Below are positions 38,362 through 53,103 of a stretch of 64,000 nt of DNA, one piece after another. The stretch is from Auanema rhodensis. Lineage: Eukaryota > Nematoda > Chromadorea > Rhabditida > Rhabditidae. The notes under the pieces are model-generated. The model was not told where the DNA came from. It did no database searches and saw only the letters and a program-made list of their open reading frames with translations. Each line of letters starts with the position of its first letter. Positions within the stretch are counted from its first letter, which is position 1. The DNA lies in NCBI GenBank assembly GCA_964057225.1, contig OZ059895.1, positions 22,826,688-22,890,687 of the forward strand. Direction: 5' to 3'. Both the position numbers and the translations under genes were made by a program.

Positions 38362-39414
38362 CATACACTAAGGCATCATTTTTCAAACGATCATAACTAA
38401 TTTTTGTATTAAGCGTTTCTCAATGTAGTATAGTGCATTCGATGCAGATTTTTAAGCTGCGTCGATCTGTGTTATCAGATTTGCGCTAGCTTAAAAATGC
38501 ACCGAGATATCAACTGATATAAGTTCACACTTATATCCTCGATTTTCACCCTGAAGAATTAATTTTTTCGTTGAATAACATTGTCCATCGTCTTTGCCTT
38601 GAAAAAAGAAATCTAAAAACATCTACTTTTTGCTAAATTATTTTGAAATTTTTCGAAAAAATTTTTGTCAAAATGTTTTTGGAAGCAATGTTGAGTGTAC
38701 ATGGAAACTCAACATACACTAATGCATCATTTTTCAAACGATCATAACTAATTTTTGTATTAAGCGTTTCTCCATGTAGTATAGTGCATTCGATGCGGAT
38801 TTTTAAGCTGCGTCGATCTGTGTTATCAGATTTGCGCTAGCTTAAAAATGCACCGAGATATCAACTGATATAAGTTCACACTTATATCCTCGATTTTCAC
38901 CCTGAAGAATTAATTTTTTCGTTGAATAACATTGTCCATCGTCTTTGCCTTGAAAAAAGGAATCTAAAAACATCTACTTTTTGCTAAATTATTTTGAAAT
39001 TTTTCGAAAAAATTTTTGTCAAAATGTTTTTGGAAGCAATGTTGAGTGTACATGGAAACTCAACATACACTAAGGCATCATTTTTCAAACGATCATAACT
39101 AATTTTTGTATTAAGCGTTTCTCAATGTAGTATAGTGCATTCGATGCAGATTTTTAAGCTGCGTCGATCTGTGTTATCAGATTTGCGCTAGCTTAAAAAT
39201 GCACCGAGATATCAACTGATATAAGTTCACACTTATATCCTCGATTTTCACCCTGAAGAATCAATTTTTTCGTTGAATAACATTGTCCATCGTCTTTGCC
39301 TTGAAAAAAGGAATCTAAAAACATCTACTTTTTGCTAAATTATTTTGAAATTTTTCGAAAAAATTTTTGTCAAAATGTTTTTGGAAGCAATGTTGAGTGT
39401 ACATGGAAACTCAA
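38362..39414 (+). repeat. N R D triplet, copy 1 of a tandem pair
   Basis: 1053 bp. N combines D-type left markers (11G, 85A) with an L/Q-type right half (T199, 248A), so it looks like a D/L composite. Confidence 0.75.
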
Positions 39415-40467
39415 CATACACTAAGGCATCATTTTTCAAACGATCATAACTAATTTTTGTATTAAGCGTTTCTCAATGTAGTATAGTGCATTCGATGCAG
39501 ATTTTTAAGCTGCGTCGATCTGTGTTATCAGATTTGCGCTAGCTTAAAAATGCACCGAGATATCAACTGATATAAGTTCACACTTATATCCTCGATTTTC
39601 ACCCTGAAGAATTAATTTTTTCGTTGAATAACATTGTCCATCGTCTTTGCCTTGAAAAAAGAAATCTAAAAACATCTACTTTTTGCTAAATTATTTTGAA
39701 ATTTTTCGAAAAAATTTTTGTCAAAATGTTTTTGGAAGCAATGTTGAGTGTACATGGAAACTCAACATACACTAATGCATCATTTTTCAAACGATCATAA
39801 CTAATTTTTGTATTAAGCGTTTCTCCATGTAGTATAGTGCATTCGATGCGGATTTTTAAGCTGCGTCGATCTGTGTTATCAGATTTGCGCTAGCTTAAAA
39901 ATGCACCGAGATATCAACTGATATAAGTTCACACTTATATCCTCGATTTTCACCCTGAAGAATTAATTTTTTCGTTGAATAACATTGTCCATCGTCTTTG
40001 CCTTGAAAAAAGGAATCTAAAAACATCTACTTTTTGCTAAATTATTTTGAAATTTTTCGAAAAAATTTTTGTCAAAATGTTTTTGGAAGCAATGTTGAGT
40101 GTACATGGAAACTCAACATACACTAAGGCATCATTTTTCAAACGATCATAACTAATTTTTGTATTAAGCGTTTCTCAATGTAGTATAGTGCATTCGATGC
40201 AGATTTTTAAGCTGCGTCGATCTGTGTTATCAGATTTGCGCTAGCTTAAAAATGCACCGAGATATCAACTGATATAAGTTCACACTTATATCCTCGATTT
40301 TCACCCTGAAGAATCAATTTTTTCGTTGAATAACATTGTCCATCGTCTTTGCCTTGAAAAAAGGAATCTAAAAACATCTACTTTTTGCTAAATTATTTTG
40401 AAATTTTTCGAAAAAATTTTTGTCAAAATGTTTTTGGAAGCAATGTTGAGTGTACATGGAAACTCAA
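39415..40467 (+). repeat. N R D triplet, copy 2 of a tandem pair
   Basis: 1053 bp, in-register direct repeat of 38362-39414 with the same class order. Confidence 0.75.
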
Positions 40468-43400
40468 CATACACTAATGCATCATTTTTCAAACGATCAT
40501 AACTAATTTTTGTATTAAGCGTTTCTCCATGTAGTATAGTGCATTCGATGCGGATTTTTAAGCTGCGTCGATCTGTGTTATCAGATTTGCGCTAGCTTAA
40601 AAATGCACCGAGATATCAACTGATATAAGTTCACACTTATATCCTCGATTTTCACCCTGAAGAATTAATTTTTTCGTTGAATAACATTGTCCATCGTCTT
40701 TGCCTTGAAAAAAGGAATCTAAAAACATCTACTTTTTGCTAAATTATTTTGAAATTTTTCGAAAAAATTTTTGTCAAAATGTTTTTGGAAGCAATGTTGA
40801 GTGTACATGGAAACTCAACATACACTAATGCATCATTTTTCAAACGATCATAACTAATTTTTGTATTAAGCGTTTCTCAATGTAGTATAGTGCATTCGAT
40901 GCGGATTTTTAAGCTGCGTCGATCTGTGTTATCAGATTTGCGCTAGCTTAAAAATGCACCGAGATATCAACTGATATAAGTTCACACTTATATCCTCGAT
41001 TTTCACCCTGAAGAATTAATTTTTTCGTTGAATAACATTGTCCATCGTCTTTGCCTTGAAAAAAGAAATCTAAAAACATCTACTTTTTGCTAAATTATTC
41101 TGAAATTTTTCGAAAAAATTTTTGTCAAAATGTTTTTGGAAGCAATGTTGAGTGTACATGGAAACTCAACATACACTAATGCATCATTTTTCAAACGATC
41201 ATAACTAATTTTTGTATTAAGCGTTTCTCCATGTAGTATAGTGCATTCGATGCGGATTTTTAAGCTGCGTCGATCTGTGTTATCAGATTTGCGCTAGCTT
41301 AAAAATGCACCGAGATATCAACTGATATAAGTTCACACTTATATCCTCGATTTTCACCCTGAAGAATTAATTTTTTCGTTGAATAACATTGTCCATCGTC
41401 TTTGCCTTGAAAAAAGGAATCTAAAAACATCTACTTTTTGCTAAATTATTTTGAAATTTTTCGAAAAAATTTTTGTCAAAATGTTTTTGGAAGCAATGTT
41501 GAGTGTACATGGAAACTCAACATACACTAAGGCATCATTTTTCAAACGATCATAACTAATTTTTGTATTAAGCGTTTCTCAATGTAGTATAGTGCATTCG
41601 ATGCAGATTTTTAAGCTGCGTCGATCTGTGTTATCAGATTTGCGCTAGCTTAAAAATGCACCGAGATATCAACTGATATAAGTTCACACTTATATCCTCG
41701 ATTTTCACCCTGAAGAATTAATTTTTTCGTTGAATAACATTGTCCATCGTCTTTGCCTTGAAAAAAGAAATCTAAAAACATCTACTTTTTGCTAAATTAT
41801 TTTGAAATTTTTCGAAAAAATTTTTGTCAAAATGTTTTTGGAAGCAATGTTGAGTGTACATGGAAACTCAACATACACTAATGCATCATTTTTCAAACGA
41901 TCATAACTAATTTTTGTATTAAGCGTTTCTCCATGTAGTATAGTGCATTCGATGCGGATTTTTAAGCTGCGTCGATCTGTGTTATCAGATTTGCGCTAGC
42001 TTAAAAATGCACCGAGATATCAACTGATATAAGTTCACACTTATATCCTCGATTTTCACCCTGAAGAATTAATTTTTTCGTTGAATAACATTGTCCATCG
42101 TCTTTGCCTTGAAAAAAGGAATCTAAAAACATCTACTTTTTGCTAAATTATTTTGAAATTTTTCGAAAAAATTTTTGTCAAAATGTTTTTGGAAGCAATG
42201 TTGAGTGTACATGGAAACTCAACATACACTAAGGCATCATTTTTCAAACGATCATAACTAATTTTTGTATTAAGCGTTTCTCAATGTAGTATAGTGCATT
42301 CGATGCAGATTTTTAAGCTGCGTCGATCTGTGTTATCAGATTTGCGCTAGCTTAAAAATGCACCGAGATATCAACTGATATAAGTTCACACTTATATCCT
42401 CGATTTTCACCCTGAAGAATCAATTTTTTCGTTGAATAACATTGTCCATCGTCTTTGCCTTGAAAAAAGGAATCTAAAAACATCTACTTTTTGCTAAATT
42501 ATTTTGAAATTTTTCGAAAAAATTTTTGTCAAAATGTTTTTGGAAGCAATGTTGAGTGTACATGGAAACTCAACATACACTAATGCATCATTTTTCAAAC
42601 GATCATAACTAATTTTTGTATTAAGCGTTTCTCCATGTAGTATAGTGCATTCGATGCGGATTTTTAAGCTGCGTCGATCTGTGTTATCAGATTTGCGCTA
42701 GCTTAAAAATGCACCGAGATATCAACTGATATAAGTTCACACTTATATCCTCGATTTTCACCCTGAAGAATTAATTTTTTCGTTGAATAACATTGTCCAT
42801 CGTCTTTGCCTTGAAAAAAGGAATCTAAAAACATCTACTTTTTGCTAAATTATTTTGAAATTTTTCGAAAAAATTTTTGTCAAAATGTTTTTGGAAGCAA
42901 TGTTGAGTGTACATGGAAACTCAACATACACTAATGCATCATTTTTCAAACGATCATAACTAATTTTTGTATTAAGCGTTTCTCAATGTAGTATAGTGCA
43001 TTCGATGCGGATTTTTAAGCTGCGTCGATCTGTGTTATCAGATTTGCGCTAGCTTAAAAATGCACCGAGATATCAACTGATATATGTTCACACTTATATC
43101 CTCGATTTTCACCCTGAAGAATTAATTTTTTCGTTGAATAACAATGTCCATCGTCTTTGCCTTGAAAAAAGGAATCTAAAAACATCTACTTTTTGCTAAA
43201 TTATTTCGAAATTTTTCGAAAAAATTTTTGTCAAAATGTTTTTGGAAGCAATGTTGAGTGTACATGGAAACTCAACATACACTAATGCATCATTTTTCAA
43301 ACGATCATAACTAATTTTTGTATTAAGCGTTTCTCCATGTAGTATAGTGCATTCGATGCGGATTTTTAAGCTGCGTCGATCTGTGTTATCAGATTTGCGC

Positions 43401-44328
43401 TAGCTTAAAAATGCACCGAGATATCAACTGATATAAGTTCACACTTATATCCTCGATTTTCACCCTGAAGAATTAATTTTTTCGTTGAATAACATTGTCC
43501 ATCGTCTTTGCCTTGAAAAAAGGAATCTAAAAACATCTACTTTTTGCTAAATTATTTTGAAATTTTTCGAAAAAATTTTTGTCAAAATGTTTTTGGAAGC
43601 AATGTTGAGTGTACATGGAAACTCAACATACACTAATGCATCATTTTTCAAACAATCATAACTAATTTTTGTATTAAGCGTTTCTCAATGTAGTATAGTG
43701 CATTCGATGCAGATTTTTAAGCTGCGTCGATCTGTGTTATCAGATTTGCGCTAGCTTAAAAATGCACCGAGATATCAACTGATATAAGTTCACACTTATA
43801 TCCTCGATTTTCACCCTGAAGAATTAATTTTTTCGTTGAATAACATTGTCCATCGTCTTTGCCTTGAAAAAAGGAATCTAAAAACATCTACTTTTTGCTA
43901 AATTATTTTGAAATTTTTCGAAAAAATTTTTGTCAAAATGTTTTTGGAAGCAATGTTGAGTGTACATGGAAACTCAACATACACTAATGCATCATTTTTC
44001 AAACGATCATAACTAATTTTTGTATTAAGCGTTTCTCCATGTAGTATAGTGCATTCGATGCGGATTTTTAAGCTGCGTCGATCTGTGTTATCAGATTTGC
44101 GCTAGCTTAAAAATGCACCGAGATATCAACTGATATAAGTTCACACTTATATCCTCGATTTTCACCCTGAAGAATTAATTTTTTCGTTGAATAACATTGT
44201 CCATCGTCTTTGCCTTGAAAAAAGGAATCTAAAAACATCTACTTTTTGCTAAATTATTTTGAAATTTTTCGAAAAAATTTTTGTCAAAATGTTTTTGGAA
44301 GCAATGTTGAGTGTACATGGAAACTCAA

Positions 44329-44679
44329 CATACACTAAGGCATCATTTTTCAAACGATCATAACTAATTTTTGTATTAAGCGTTTCTCCATGTAGTATAG
44401 TGCATTCGATGCGGATTTTTAAGCTGCGTCGATCTGTGTTATCAGATTTGCGCTAGCTTAAAAATGCACCGAGATATCAACTGATATAAGTTCACACTTA
44501 TATCCTCGATTTTCACCCTGAAGAATTAATTTTTTCGTTGAATAACATTGTCCATCGTCTTTGCCTTGAAAAAAGGAATCTAAAAACATCTACTTTTTGC
44601 TAAATTATTTTGAAATTTTTCGAAAAAATTTTTGTCAAAATGTTTTTGGAAGCAATGTTGAGTGTACATGGAAACTCAA
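44329..44679 (+). repeat. Mosaic monomer: R with the D marker 11G
   Basis: Only position 11 is D-like ('ctaaggcat'); C61 and G85 are R-like. The switch point would lie between 11 and 61. Independent mutation at 11 is the alternative. Confidence 0.7.
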
Positions 44680-45030
44680 CATACACTAATGCATCATTTT
44701 TCAAACGATCATAACTAATTTTTGTATTAAGCGTTTCTCCATGTAGTATAGTGCATTCGATGCGGATTTTTAAGCTGCGTCGATCTGTGTTATCAGATTT
44801 GCGCTAGCTTAAAAATGCACCGAGATATCAACTGATATAAGTTCACACTTATATCCTCGATTTTCACCCTGAAGAATTAATTTTTTCGTTGAATAACATT
44901 GTCCATCGTCTTTGCCTTGAAAAAAGGAATCTAAAAACATCTACTTTTTGCTAAATTATTTTGAAATTTTTCGAAAAAATTTTTGTCAAAATGTTTTTGG
45001 AAGCAATGTTGAGTGTACATGGAAACTCAA

Positions 45031-45381
45031 CATACACTAATGCATCATTTTTCAAACAATCATAACTAATTTTTGTATTAAGCGTTTCTCAATGTAGTAT
45101 AGTGCATTCGATGCGGATTTTTAAGCTGCGTCGATCTGTGTTATCAGATTTGCGCTAGCTTAAAAATGCACCGAGATATCAACTGATATAAGTTCACACT
45201 TATATCCTCGATTTTCACCCTGAAGAATTAATTTTTTCGTTGAATAACATTGTCCATCGTCTTTGCCTTGAAAAAAGAAATCTAAAAACATCTACTTTTT
45301 GCTAAATTATTTTGAAATTTTTCGAAAAAATTTTTGTCAAAATGTTTTTGGAAGCAATGTTGAGTGTACATGGAAACTCAA
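45031..45381 (+). repeat. Mosaic monomer: L with the O marker 28A
   Basis: 28A ('aaacaatc') is otherwise linked to 85A in O and F. Here it is joined to G85 and 248A as in L, so a switch between 28 and 85 is likely. Confidence 0.7.
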
Positions 45382-47487
45382 CATACACTAATGCATCATT
45401 TTTCAAACGATCATAACTAATTTTTGTATTAAGCGTTTCTCCATGTAGTATAGTGCATTCGATGCGGATTTTTAAGCTGCGTCGATCTGTGTTATCAGAT
45501 TTGCGCTAGCTTAAAAATGCACCGAGATATCAACTGATATAAGTTCACACTTATATCCTCGATTTTCACCCTGAAGAATTAATTTTTTCGTTGAATAACA
45601 TTGTCCATCGTCTTTGCCTTGAAAAAAGGAATCTAAAAACATCTACTTTTTGCTAAATTATTTTGAAATTTTTCGAAAAAATTTTTGTCAAAATGTTTTT
45701 GGAAGCAATGTTGAGTGTACATGGAAACTCAACATACACTAAGGCATCATTTTTCAAACGATCATAACTAATTTTTGTATTAAGCGTTTCTCAATGTAGT
45801 ATAGTGCATTCGATGCAGATTTTTAAGCTGCGTCGATCTGTGTTATCAGATTTGCGCTAGCTTAAAAATGCACCGAGATATCAACTGATATAAGTTCACA
45901 CTTATATCCTCGATTTTCACCCTGAAGAATCAATTTTTTCGTTGAATAACATTGTCCATCGTCTTTGCCTTGAAAAAAGGAATCTAAAAACATCTACTTT
46001 TTGCTAAATTATTTTGAAATTTTTCGAAAAAATTTTTGTCAAAATGTTTTTGGAAGCAATGTTGAGTGTACATGGAAACTCAACATACACTAATGCATCA
46101 TTTTTCAAACGATCATAACTAATTTTTGTATTAAGCGTTTCTCAATGTAGTATAGTGCATTCGATGCGGATTTTTAAGCTGCGTCGATCTGTGTTATCAG
46201 ATTTGCGCTAGCTTAAAAATGCACCGAGATATCAACTGATATAAGTTCACACTTATATCCTCGATTTTCACCCTGAAGAATTAATTTTTTCGTTGAATAA
46301 CATTGTCCATCGTCTTTGCCTTGAAAAAAGAAATCTAAAAACATCTACTTTTTGCTAAATTATTTTGAAATTTTTCGAAAAAATTTTTGTCAAAATGTTT
46401 TTGGAAGCAATGTTGAGTGTACATGGAAACTCAACATACACTAATGCATCATTTTTCAAACGATCATAACTAATTTTTGTATTAAGCGTTTCTCCATGTA
46501 GTATAGTGCATTCGATGCGGATTTTTAAGCTGCGTCGATCTGTGTTATCAGATTTGCGCTAGCTTAAAAATGCACCGAGATATCAACTGATATAAGTTCA
46601 CACTTATATCCTCGATTTTCACCCTGAAGAATTAATTTTTTCGTTGAATAACATTGTCCATCGTCTTTGCCTTGAAAAAAGGAATCTAAAAACATCTACT
46701 TTTTGCTAAATTATTTTGAAATTTTTCGAAAAAATTTTTGTCAAAATGTTTTTGGAAGCAATGTTGAGTGTACATGGAAACTCAACATACACTAAGGCAT
46801 CATTTTTCAAACGATCATAACTAATTTTTGTATTAAGCGTTTCTCAATGTAGTATAGTGCATTCGATGCAGATTTTTAAGCTGCGTCGATCTGTGTTATC
46901 AGATTTGCGCTAGCTTAAAAATGCACCGAGATATCAACTGATATAAGTTCACACTTATATCCTCGATTTTCACCCTGAAGAATCAATTTTTTCGTTGAAT
47001 AACATTGTCCATCGTCTTTGCCTTGAAAAAAGGAATCTAAAAACATCTACTTTTTGCTAAATTATTTTGAAATTTTTCGAAAAAATTTTTGTCAAAATGT
47101 TTTTGGAAGCAATGTTGAGTGTACATGGAAACTCAACATACACTAATGCATCATTTTTCAAACGATCATAACTAATTTTTGTATTAAGCGTTTCTCCATG
47201 TAGTATAGTGCATTCGATGCGGATTTTTAAGCTGCGTCGATCTGTGTTATCAGATTTGCGCTAGCTTAAAAATGCACCGAGATATCAACTGATATAAGTT
47301 CACACTTATATCCTCGATTTTCACCCTGAAGAATTAATTTTTTCGTTGAATAACATTGTCCATCGTCTTTGCCTTGAAAAAAGGAATCTAAAAACATCTA
47401 CTTTTTGCTAAATTATTTTGAAATTTTTCGAAAAAATTTTTGTCAAAATGTTTTTGGAAGCAATGTTGAGTGTACATGGAAACTCAA

Positions 47488-50400
47488 CATACACTAATGC
47501 ATCATTTTTCAAACGATCATAACTAATTTTTGTATTAAGCGTTTCTCAATGTAGTATAGTGCATTCGATGCGGATTTTTAAGCTGCGTCGATCTGTGTTA
47601 TCAGATTTGCGCTAGCTTAAAAATGCACCGAGATATCAACTGATATATGTTCACACTTATATCCTCGATTTTCACCCTGAAGAATTAATTTTTTCGTTGA
47701 ATAACAATGTCCATCGTCTTTGCCTTGAAAAAAGGAATCTAAAAACATCTACTTTTTGCTAAATTATTTCGAAATTTTTCGAAAAAATTTTTGTCAAAAT
47801 GTTTTTGGAAGCAATGTTGAGTGTACATGGAAACTCAACATACACTAATGCATCATTTTTCAAACGATCATAACTAATTTTTGTATTAAGCGTTTCTCCA
47901 TGTAGTATAGTGCATTCGATGCGGATTTTTAAGCTGCGTCGATCTGTGTTATCAGATTTGCGCTAGCTTAAAAATGCACCGAGATATCAACTGATATAAG
48001 TTCACACTTATATCCTCGATTTTCACCCTGAAGAATTAATTTTTTCGTTGAATAACATTGTCCATCGTCTTTGCCTTGAAAAAAGGAATCTAAAAACATC
48101 TACTTTTTGCTAAATTATTTTGAAATTTTTCGAAAAAATTTTTGTCAAAATGTTTTTGGAAGCAATGTTGAGTGTACATGGAAACTCAACATACACTAAT
48201 GCATCATTTTTCAAACAATCATAACTAATTTTTGTATTAAGCGTTTCTCAATGTAGTATAGTGCATTCGATGCAGATTTTTAAGCTGCGTCGATCTGTGT
48301 TATCAGATTTGCGCTAGCTTAAAAATGCACCGAGATATCAACTGATATAAGTTCACACTTATATCCTCGATTTTCACCCTGAAGAATTAATTTTTTCGTT
48401 GAATAACATTGTCCATCGTCTTTGCCTTGAAAAAAGGAATCTAAAAACATCTACTTTTTGCTAAATTATTTTGAAATTTTTCGAAAAAATTTTTGTCAAA
48501 ATGTTTTTGGAAGCAATGTTGAGTGTACATGGAAACTCAACATACACTAATGCATCATTTTTCAAACGATCATAACTAATTTTTGTATTAAGCGTTTCTC
48601 CATGTAGTATAGTGCATTCGATGCGGATTTTTAAGCTGCGTCGATCTGTGTTATCAGATTTGCGCTAGCTTAAAAATGCACCGAGATATCAACTGATATA
48701 AGTTCACACTTATATCCTCGATTTTCACCCTGAAGAATTAATTTTTTCGTTGAATAACATTGTCCATCGTCTTTGCCTTGAAAAAAGGAATCTAAAAACA
48801 TCTACTTTTTGCTAAATTATTTTGAAATTTTTCGAAAAAATTTTTGTCAAAATGTTTTTGGAAGCAATGTTGAGTGTACATGGAAACTCAACATACACTA
48901 ATGCATCATTTTTCAAACGATCATAACTAATTTTTGTATTAAGCGTTTCTCCATGTAGTATAGTGCATTCGATGCGGATTTTTAAGCTGCGTCGATCTGT
49001 GTTATCAGATTTGCGCTAGCTTAAAAATGCACCGAGATATCAACTGATATAAGTTCACACTTATATCCTCGATTTTCACCCTGAAGAATTAATTTTTTCG
49101 TTGAATAACATTGTCCATCGTCTTTGCCTTGAAAAAAGGAATCTAAAAACATCTACTTTTTGCTAAATTATTTTGAAATTTTTCGAAAAAATTTTTGTCA
49201 AAATGTTTTTGGAAGCAATGTTGAGTGTACATGGAAACTCAACATACACTAATGCATCATTTTTCAAACGATCATAACTAATTTTTGTATTAAGCGTTTC
49301 TCAATGTAGTATAGTGCATTCGATGCGGATTTTTAAGCTGCGTCGATCTGTGTTATCAGATTTGCGCTAGCTTAAAAATGCACCGAGATATCAACTGATA
49401 TAAGTTCACACTTATATCCTCGATTTTCACCCTGAAGAATTAATTTTTTCGTTGAATAACATTGTCCATCGTCTTTGCCTTGAAAAAAGAAATCTAAAAA
49501 CATCTACTTTTTGCTAAATTATTTTGAAATTTTTCGAAAAAATTTTTGTCAAAATGTTTTTGGAAGCAATGTTGAGTGTACATGGAAACTCAACATACAC
49601 TAATGCATCATTTTTCAAACGATCATAACTAATTTTTGTATTAAGCGTTTCTCCATGTAGTATAGTGCATTCGATGCGGATTTTTAAGCTGCGTCGATCT
49701 GTGTTATCAGATTTGCGCTAGCTTAAAAATGCACCGAGATATCAACTGATATAAGTTCACACTTATATCCTCGATTTTCACCCTGAAGAATTAATTTTTT
49801 CGTTGAATAACATTGTCCATCGTCTTTGCCTTGAAAAAAGGAATCTAAAAACATCTACTTTTTGCTAAATTATTTTGAAATTTTTCGAAAAAATTTTTGT
49901 CAAAATGTTTTTGGAAGCAATGTTGAGTGTACATGGAAACTCAACATACACTAAGGCATCATTTTTCAAACGATCATAACTAATTTTTGTATTAAGCGTT
50001 TCTCAATGTAGTATAGTGCATTCGATGCAGATTTTTAAGCTGCGTCGATCTGTGTTATCAGATTTGCGCTAGCTTAAAAATGCACCGAGATATCAACTGA
50101 TATAAGTTCACACTTATATCCTCGATTTTCACCCTGAAGAATCAATTTTTTCGTTGAATAACATTGTCCATCGTCTTTGCCTTGAAAAAAGGAATCTAAA
50201 AACATCTACTTTTTGCTAAATTATTTTGAAATTTTTCGAAAAAATTTTTGTCAAAATGTTTTTGGAAGCAATGTTGAGTGTACATGGAAACTCAACATAC
50301 ACTAATGCATCATTTTTCAAACGATCATAACTAATTTTTGTATTAAGCGTTTCTCCATGTAGTATAGTGCATTCGATGCGGATTTTTAAGCTGCGTCGAT

Positions 50401-51348
50401 CTGTGTTATCAGATTTGCGCTAGCTTAAAAATGCACCGAGATATCAACTGATATAAGTTCACACTTATATCCTCGATTTTCACCCTGAAGAATTAATTTT
50501 TTCGTTGAATAACATTGTCCATCGTCTTTGCCTTGAAAAAAGGAATCTAAAAACATCTACTTTTTGCTAAATTATTTTGAAATTTTTCGAAAAAATTTTT
50601 GTCAAAATGTTTTTGGAAGCAATGTTGAGTGTACATGGAAACTCAACATACACTAAGGCATCATTTTTCAAACGATCATAACTAATTTTTGTATTAAGCG
50701 TTTCTCAATGTAGTATAGTGCATTCGATGCAGATTTTTAAGCTGCGTCGATCTGTGTTATCAGATTTGCGCTAGCTTAAAAATGCACCGAGATATCAACT
50801 GATATAAGTTCACACTTATATCCTCGATTTTCACCCTGAAGAATCAATTTTTTCGTTGAATAACATTGTCCATCGTCTTTGCCTTGAAAAAAGGAATCTA
50901 AAAACATCTACTTTTTGCTAAATTATTTTGAAATTTTTCGAAAAAATTTTTGTCAAAATGTTTTTGGAAGCAATGTTGAGTGTACATGGAAACTCAACAT
51001 ACACTAATGCATCATTTTTCAAACGATCATAACTAATTTTTGTATTAAGCGTTTCTCCATGTAGTATAGTGCATTCGATGCGGATTTTTAAGCTGCGTCG
51101 ATCTGTGTTATCAGATTTGCGCTAGCTTAAAAATGCACCGAGATATCAACTGATATAAGTTCACACTTATATCCTCGATTTTCACCCTGAAGAATTAATT
51201 TTTTCGTTGAATAACATTGTCCATCGTCTTTGCCTTGAAAAAAGGAATCTAAAAACATCTACTTTTTGCTAAATTATTTTGAAATTTTTCGAAAAAATTT
51301 TTGTCAAAATGTTTTTGGAAGCAATGTTGAGTGTACATGGAAACTCAA
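47488..51348 (+). repeat. Domain 2 HOR unit, 11-monomer form, copy 1
   Basis: Class order: E R O R R L R D R D R, 3861 bp. The same order recurs at 53104. Confidence 0.82.
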
Positions 51349-53103
51349 CATACACTAATGCATCATTTTTCAAACGATCATAACTAATTTTTGTATTAAG
51401 CGTTTCTCAATGTAGTATAGTGCATTCGATGCGGATTTTTAAGCTGCGTCGATCTGTGTTATCAGATTTGCGCTAGCTTAAAAATGCACCGAGATATCAA
51501 CTGATATATGTTCACACTTATATCCTCGATTTTCACCCTGAAGAATTAATTTTTTCGTTGAATAACAATGTCCATCGTCTTTGCCTTGAAAAAAGGAATC
51601 TAAAAACATCTACTTTTTGCTAAATTATTTCGAAATTTTTCGAAAAAATTTTTGTCAAAATGTTTTTGGAAGCAATGTTGAGTGTACATGGAAACTCAAC
51701 ATACACTAATGCATCATTTTTCAAACGATCATAACTAATTTTTGTATTAAGCGTTTCTCCATGTAGTATAGTGCATTCGATGCGGATTTTTAAGCTGCGT
51801 CGATCTGTGTTATCAGATTTGCGCTAGCTTAAAAATGCACCGAGATATCAACTGATATAAGTTCACACTTATATCCTCGATTTTCACCCTGAAGAATTAA
51901 TTTTTTCGTTGAATAACATTGTCCATCGTCTTTGCCTTGAAAAAAGGAATCTAAAAACATCTACTTTTTGCTAAATTATTTTGAAATTTTTCGAAAAAAT
52001 TTTTGTCAAAATGTTTTTGGAAGCAATGTTGAGTGTACATGGAAACTCAACATACACTAATGCATCATTTTTCAAACAATCATAACTAATTTTTGTATTA
52101 AGCGTTTCTCAATGTAGTATAGTGCATTCGATGCAGATTTTTAAGCTGCGTCGATCTGTGTTATCAGATTTGCGCTAGCTTAAAAATGCACCGAGATATC
52201 AACTGATATAAGTTCACACTTATATCCTCGATTTTCACCCTGAAGAATTAATTTTTTCGTTGAATAACATTGTCCATCGTCTTTGCCTTGAAAAAAGGAA
52301 TCTAAAAACATCTACTTTTTGCTAAATTATTTTGAAATTTTTCGAAAAAATTTTTGTCAAAATGTTTTTGGAAGCAATGTTGAGTGTACATGGAAACTCA
52401 ACATACACTAAGGCATCATTTTTCAAACGATCATAACTAATTTTTGTATTAAGCGTTTCTCAATGTAGTATAGTGCATTCGATGCAGATTTTTAAGCTGC
52501 GTCGATCTGTGTTATCAGATTTGCGCTAGCTTAAAAATGCACCGAGATATCAACTGATATAAGTTCACACTTATATCCTCGATTTTCACCCTGAAGAATC
52601 AATTTTTTCGTTGAATAACATTGTCCATCGTCTTTGCCTTGAAAAAAGGAATCTAAAAACATCTACTTTTTGCTAAATTATTTTGAAATTTTTCGAAAAA
52701 ATTTTTGTCAAAATGTTTTTGGAAGCAATGTTGAGTGTACATGGAAACTCAACATACACTAATGCATCATTTTTCAAACGATCATAACTAATTTTTGTAT
52801 TAAGCGTTTCTCCATGTAGTATAGTGCATTCGATGCGGATTTTTAAGCTGCGTCGATCTGTGTTATCAGATTTGCGCTAGCTTAAAAATGCACCGAGATA
52901 TCAACTGATATAAGTTCACACTTATATCCTCGATTTTCACCCTGAAGAATTAATTTTTTCGTTGAATAACATTGTCCATCGTCTTTGCCTTGAAAAAAGG
53001 AATCTAAAAACATCTACTTTTTGCTAAATTATTTTGAAATTTTTCGAAAAAATTTTTGTCAAAATGTTTTTGGAAGCAATGTTGAGTGTACATGGAAACT
53101 CAA
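51349..53103 (+). repeat. Domain 2 HOR unit, truncated 5-monomer form
   Basis: Class order: E R O D R, 1755 bp. It equals the 11-monomer unit with R R L R D R removed between O and the last D, an exact six-monomer deletion. Confidence 0.78.

Larger units (their letters stand above)
37660..42924 (+). repeat. Domain 2 entry segment, 15 monomers, L/N/D-rich
   Basis: Class order: L R N R D N R D R, then L R N R D R. The second half repeats the first with one N R D triplet removed. N occurs only here (38362, 39415, 41521). Confidence 0.78.
42925..47487 (+). repeat. Domain 2 HOR unit, 13-monomer form
   Basis: Class order: E R O R R R L R D L R D R, 4563 bp. It departs from the 11-monomer unit by an extra R and a different D/L order. 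It holds two mosaics: R with 11G (44329-44679) and L with 28A (45031-45381). Confidence 0.75.
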
